Part shown: piece after piece, positions 60,716-64,000 of the stretch
Position numbering within the stretch: position 1 is the first letter of the stretch
How the letters are laid out: the number at the start of each line of letters is the position of its first letter
Source: Siccibacter colletis
GTDB lineage: Bacteria; Pseudomonadota; Gammaproteobacteria; Enterobacterales; Enterobacteriaceae
Length of the DNA stretch: 64,000 nt
Assembly: GCF_000696575.1 (NCBI RefSeq)
Contig: NZ_JMSQ01000013.1
Location: forward strand, 1 to 64,000
Direction: 5' to 3'
Program-made: the position numbers and the translations under genes
Notes under the pieces: generated by a model
Seen by the model: the letters and a program-made list of their open reading frames with translations, nothing else
What the model was told of the DNA's origin: nothing
Database searches by the model: none

Positions 60716-62047
60716 TTATAGGATAAAACGGCTCAGATCTTCATCTGCAACAAGCGCATCGAGATGCTTGCTGACGTAGTCTGCGTCAATGATCACAGTG
60801 GTGCCATTGAGATCGCTGGCGTCATAGGAGATCTCTTCCATCAGACGCTCCAGCACGGTATGCAGACGGCGCGCACCGATGTTTTCGGTGGTTTCGTTTA
60901 CCTGCCATGCCGCCTGCGCGATACGCTTGATGCCATCTTCGGTGAACTCAATGTTCACGCCTTCGGTCGCCATCAGCGCTTTGTACTGCACGGTCACCGA
61001 AGCGTTCGGCTCGGTCAGGATGCGCTCGAAGTCGTCGGTAGTCAGCGCCTGCAGCTCAACGCGGATCGGCAGACGACCCTGGAGTTCCGGGATCAGATCA
61101 GACGGCTTCGCGACCTGGAACGCGCCGGAGGCGATAAACAGAATGTGGTCGGTTTTCACCATCCCGTGCTTGGTAGAGACGGTGCAGCCTTCCACCAGCG
61201 GCAGCAGATCGCGCTGCACGCCTTCACGAGACACGTCCGGGCCCGAAGATTCGCCGCGCTTACAGATTTTGTCGATCTCATCGATAAACACGATGCCGTG
61301 CTGTTCAACCGCTTCGACAGCCTGCTCTTTCAGCTCTTCCGGATTAACCAGCTTTGCGGCTTCTTCTTCGATCAGCAGCTTCATGGCTTCTTTGATCTTC
61401 ATCTTGCGCGCTTTCTGCTTCTGCCCGCCGAGATTCTGGAACATCGACTGCAGCTGGCTGGTCATCTCTTCCATGCCCGGAGGCGCCATGATTTCAACAC
61501 CCATTGGCGCAGCGGCGACGTTGATTTCAATCTCTTTATCGTCCAGCTCGCCTTCACGCAGTTTTTTGCGGAACGACTGGCGCGCGGCGGACGGCTCCTG
61601 CGGCTGTTCGGACTGACCCCAGTTGTTTTTCGCCGGCGGGATCAGCACGTCGAGAATACGCTCTTCCGCCATCTCTTCGGCGCGGTAGCGGTTTTTCTCA
61701 ATTGACTGCATGCGCACCATTTTGATGGCGGAGTCGGTCAGGTCGCGGATGATGGAATCCACTTCTTTACCGACGTAGCCCACTTCGGTGAACTTGGTCG
61801 CTTCAACTTTGATAAATGGTGCGTTAGCCAGCTTCGCCAGACGACGGGCAATTTCAGTTTTACCGACGCCGGTCGGGCCGATCATCAGGATGTTTTTCGG
61901 CGTGACTTCGTGACGCAGCTCTTCGTTAAGCTGCATACGGCGCCAGCGGTTACGCAGCGCAATGGCGACAGAACGCTTCGCCGCGTCCTGACCGATAATG
62001 TGTTTGTCGAGTTCGCTGACAATTTCGCGTGGAGTCATTTCAGACAT
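60716..62047 (-). CDS. hslU: ATP-dependent protease ATPase subunit HslU
   Basis: HslU (ClpY) is the AAA+ unfoldase ring that feeds substrates such as SulA to HslV. The 443-residue product has Walker [21 protein letters not shown], the pore loop region [19 protein letters not shown], an insertion (I) domain at about 110-240, Walker [14 protein letters not shown] and the sensor-2 segment [18 protein letters not shown]. It follows hslV by 9 nt. Both are under a sigma-32 promoter. Confidence 0.99.
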   Translation of the reverse strand: MSEMTPREIVSELDKHIIGQDAAKRSVAIALRNRWRRMQLNEELRHEVTPKNILMIGPTGVGKTEIARRLAKLANAPFIKVEATKFTEVGYVGKEVDSIIRDLTDSAIKMVRMQSIEKNRYRAEEMAEERILDVLIPPAKNNWGQSEQPQEPSAARQSFRKKLREGELDDKEIEINVAAAPMGVEIMAPPGMEEMTSQLQSMFQNLGGQKQKARKMKIKEAMKLLIEEEAAKLVNPEELKEQAVEAVEQHGIVFIDEIDKICKRGESSGPDVSREGVQRDLLPLVEGCTVSTKHGMVKTDHILFIASGAFQVAKPSDLIPELQGRLPIRVELQALTTDDFERILTEPNASVTVQYKALMATEGVNIEFTEDGIKRIAQAAWQVNETTENIGARRLHTVLERLMEEISYDASDLNGTTVIIDADYVSKHLDALVADEDLSRFIL

Positions 62048-62056
62048 GGGGATTCC

Positions 62057-62587
62057 TTACGCCTTAGACGGTAATTCTTCGATGGTCAGGAAGTTGTTGG
62101 TATAGATGCAGATATCGCCTGCAATCCCCAACGCCTTCTCGGCAATTTCACGGGCGCTTAGCTCGGTGTTTTCCAGCAGCGCGCGGGCGGCAGCCTGTGC
62201 GTAAGGGCCACCAGAGCCAATCGCAATCAGGTCATTTTCCGGCTGCACCACGTCACCGTTACCGGTGATGATGAGCGAGGCATTTTCGTCGGCCACGGCC
62301 AGCAGCGCTTCAAGACGGCGCAGCATGCGGTCGGTACGCCAGTCTTTCGCCAGCTCAACGGCGGCTTTCACCAGGTGACCCTGATGCATTTCAAGTTTGC
62401 GTTCAAAGAGTTCGAACAGGGTGAAGGCATCGGCAGTACCACCGGCGAATCCGGCGATCACTTTGTCGTTGTAGAGACGGCGAACTTTTTTCACGTTGCC
62501 TTTCATGACGGTGTTGCCCAGCGTGGCCTGACCATCGCCACCGATTACTACCTGGCCGTTGCGGCGTACACTTACTATCGTTGTCAC
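62057..62587 (-). CDS. hslV: ATP-dependent protease peptidase subunit HslV
   Basis: HslV (ClpQ) is the proteasome-like peptidase with an N-terminal threonine nucleophile; after Met removal the protein begins [13 protein letters not shown]. The 176-residue product has the K-12 length, with [20 protein letters not shown], the [14 protein letters not shown] substrate channel segment and [17 protein letters not shown]. It is the first gene of hslVU with a heat-shock promoter upstream. Confidence 0.99.
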   Translation of the reverse strand: MTTIVSVRRNGQVVIGGDGQATLGNTVMKGNVKKVRRLYNDKVIAGFAGGTADAFTLFELFERKLEMHQGHLVKAAVELAKDWRTDRMLRRLEALLAVADENASLIITGNGDVVQPENDLIAIGSGGPYAQAAARALLENTELSAREIAEKALGIAGDICIYTNNFLTIEELPSKA

Positions 62588-62691
62588 TGACAGACCCCTT
62601 TGTTAACTGAACAGATGCTCCCGGCACCGGGTTATGGGTCGTTCGTCAGCAGCGTAACGACCGGATGCGCGTTCAGGAGCAGAATTCAATT

Positions 62692-62721
62692 ATAAATGGG
62701 GGAGGATTTGGGGGTTTCAAC
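62692..62721 (-). promoter_or_regulatory. sigma-32 heat-shock promoter of hslVU
   Basis: On the minus strand GTTGAAA (62715-62721) and CCCCATTTAT (62692-62701) are separated by 13 nt, close to the sigma-32 consensus CTTGAAA - 11 to 16 nt - CCCCATNT. The -35 element overlaps the ftsN stop codon at 62717-62719. The leader to hslV would be about 95-100 nt. E. coli hslVU is a known heat-shock operon. Confidence 0.82.
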
Positions 62722-63718
62722 CCCCGGAGGCGAGACGAATGCAGTTGCCGTGACCGGCAATCTTGAGGCGGCTGATGGCGTCGTCGGCGTTCTCTTTACC
62801 TTTAACCGGGCCGATCACTACGCGATTCCAGCCGTTATTGCTGGTGACGCGGGAGTCAAAACCTTCAAACGCCAGCTGGGCGCGCACGCTTTCCGCCTGA
62901 TCCACACCCTTGAACGAGCCGCACTGGATCATCCAGCGACGGGTATCTTTCTTCTCCTCGGTACGCTTCGCCGTTTCTTTCTCTGGCGTGACGGTTGAGG
63001 TAGGTGCCGGCGCGGGCTTCTGCTGCGCGGTGTTGTTGTGCGGCGGAGTTTTCAGCAGGTCGTCATACGGCTGCTGGGTCTGCGCGGCTTTCGGCTGCTG
63101 CACGGTGCGCGGCTGTTCAACCGGCTGCGGGCGCGAGGTCTGCGGCGCGCTCACCGGGCGCGTCTGCTGCTGTTGCTGGTAAGGCTGCACGGTACGCGGC
63201 TGCGTGGTCACCGTCTGAGGCTGGCGCTGCTGCTGGATCTGGCGTTGTTGCTCCTGACGCTGCAGCGTTTGCTGGCGCTGCGCCGGGGTCTGTTCATTCC
63301 ACGGCACTTCGGTCAGCTGCGTCGGCTGCTGACGCATATCAGCCTGCATCTGTTCCAGCAGCTGGCGCTGCTCAGCCGTCAGCTGATCCTGATTCTTGAT
63401 TTCGCCGCCGGCAGTCGGCTCGGTGGGCTGGCGCACGCCCGGCTGACGATCTTCCAGCTCTTTGATATAGCGCCAGCGCTCTTCCGGTTTCGGCGGCAGG
63501 CCGTTGCCCGTCACCTTATTCGGCAGCGTCTGAGATTCTTCTTTTTTATGATGGGTAATGAACCAGAGGCCGCCAATAAAGGCCACCAGCACAGCTGCCG
63601 CGATGGCGACCATAGTCGGATTAACAGAAGACGTATTTCGTTGCTTCTTACGGGGCGTGCTCTTTTTGCGCCGCGCTGGAGTCGACTGCCCGCGGCGTAC
63701 ATAATCTCGTTGTGCCAC
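62717..63718 (-). CDS. ftsN: cell-division protein FtsN
   Basis: FtsN is the late divisome protein that triggers septal peptidoglycan synthesis. The 333-residue product starts MAQRDYVRRGQSTPARRKK with a short basic cytoplasmic tail and one transmembrane helix at about 35-55 (MVAIAAAVLVAFIGGLWFI). The periplasmic part has the essential helix region (PEERWRYIKELEDRQPGV), a very Gln/Pro-rich linker of about residues 140-245, and the C-terminal SPOR domain that binds denuded glycan (RWMIQCGSFKGVDQAESV). It is about 14 residues longer than K-12 FtsN, in the linker. It lies between cytR and hslV. Confidence 0.97.
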   Translation of the reverse strand: MAQRDYVRRGQSTPARRKKSTPRKKQRNTSSVNPTMVAIAAAVLVAFIGGLWFITHHKKEESQTLPNKVTGNGLPPKPEERWRYIKELEDRQPGVRQPTEPTAGGEIKNQDQLTAEQRQLLEQMQADMRQQPTQLTEVPWNEQTPAQRQQTLQRQEQQRQIQQQRQPQTVTTQPRTVQPYQQQQQTRPVSAPQTSRPQPVEQPRTVQQPKAAQTQQPYDDLLKTPPHNNTAQQKPAPAPTSTVTPEKETAKRTEEKKDTRRWMIQCGSFKGVDQAESVRAQLAFEGFDSRVTSNNGWNRVVIGPVKGKENADDAISRLKIAGHGNCIRLASGG

Positions 63719-63804
63719 TATCGTTTCGCTGTATTTTTCATTTATAAGCCCGCCATGTTACTTAAGCGACGGGGCTTTGACTATATCGGGCCGCGTAAAG
63801 AGGA

Positions 63805-64000
63805 CTAATCCTTAGCGGAAATTGCTGCGGTGGAGCCGCGCACGATCAATTCACAATCCAGCAGCCGCGAACCGCTGTTCACCGTGTGGCCCTGAAGCTG
63901 GTCAAGCAGTAACAGCATCGCTTCCCGGCCAATGTCGAAGCGCGGCTGAGCCACGGTAGTCAGCGGCGGGTCGCAGAATTCGGAGAGTGAAATATTATCG
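63805..64000 (-). CDS. cytR: transcriptional repressor CytR, 3' end only
   Basis: The last 196 nt of the window encode, on the minus strand, the C-terminal 65 residues of a LacI-family repressor. They read SEFCDPPLTTVAQPRFDIG, then REAMLLLLDQLQGHTV, and end LLDCELIVRGSTAAISAKD. This fits CytR, the cytidine-responsive repressor of nucleoside uptake and catabolism genes, and its position next to ftsN is that of E. coli. The tail ends a little differently from K-12. The DNA-binding part lies outside the window. Confidence 0.92.
   Translation of the reverse strand, partial: DNISLSEFCDPPLTTVAQPRFDIGREAMLLLLDQLQGHTVNSGSRLLDCELIVRGSTAAISAKD

Overview
The window is chromosomal core DNA of a member of the Enterobacteriaceae. 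Almost every protein aligns end to end, from memory, with an Escherichia coli K-12 counterpart, and most coding DNA looks GC-rich (mid-fifties percent by eye). Gene content argues against K-12 itself: rph is intact, dinD and gltS are not at their K-12 places, the outer-core LPS operon is shorter, and several genes are extra. The Klebsiella-type outer-core genes wabG, wabH and wabN are not seen. A relative of Enterobacter, Leclercia, Lelliottia or Kosakonia fits best, but I cannot fix the genus by reading alone.

Layout. 1-359 is AT-rich DNA without a convincing gene. 360-6233 is the stringent-response cluster recG-trmH-spoT-rpoZ-gmk (minus strand). 6567-13939 holds ligB, yicG, yicC, rph-pyrE with its attenuator, an extra Tat-exported SMP-30/gluconolactonase-like gene, slmA and dut. 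13917-18001 holds coaBC, radC, rpmB-rpmG-mutM and coaD. 18010-30575 is the LPS-core region: waaA; the plus-strand operon waaQ-G-P-B-O-Y-Z; and the minus-strand operon hldD-waaF-waaC-waaL. 30794-34472 is kbl-tdh and the LPS glycosyltransferase waaH. 34517-38304 is gpmI-envC-yibQ; 38548-41727 is yibN-grxC-secB-gpsA-cysE; trmL follows.

At 42246-42333 the gene order jumps from the trmL region (about 81 min in K-12) to the cpxA region (about 88 min). From there to the end the order is colinear with K-12: cpxRA/cpxP with the 3'UTR small RNA CpxQ, an extra DUF805 gene, fieF, pfkA, sbp, a 139-bp tandem repeat, cdh, an extra SLC13-type permease, tpiA, yiiQ, yiiR, fpr, glpFKX, zapB, rraA, menA, hslVU, ftsN and the 3' end of cytR. 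The first part runs opposite to K-12. One inversion spanning oriC between trmL and cpxA would explain both facts.

Functions. The window joins several housekeeping modules: ppGpp metabolism, pyrimidine and CoA synthesis, LPS inner and outer core assembly, Cpx envelope-stress signalling, septation (EnvC, SlmA, ZapB, FtsN), glycolysis (PfkA, TpiA, GpmI) and glycerol use. I found no phage, IS element, CRISPR array, tRNA, rRNA or defence island. The items most worth a second look are the tandem repeat after sbp, the cysteine-free YibN rhodanese, the short waa operon without a recognisable ops element, the three extra genes, and the trmL|cpxA junction.
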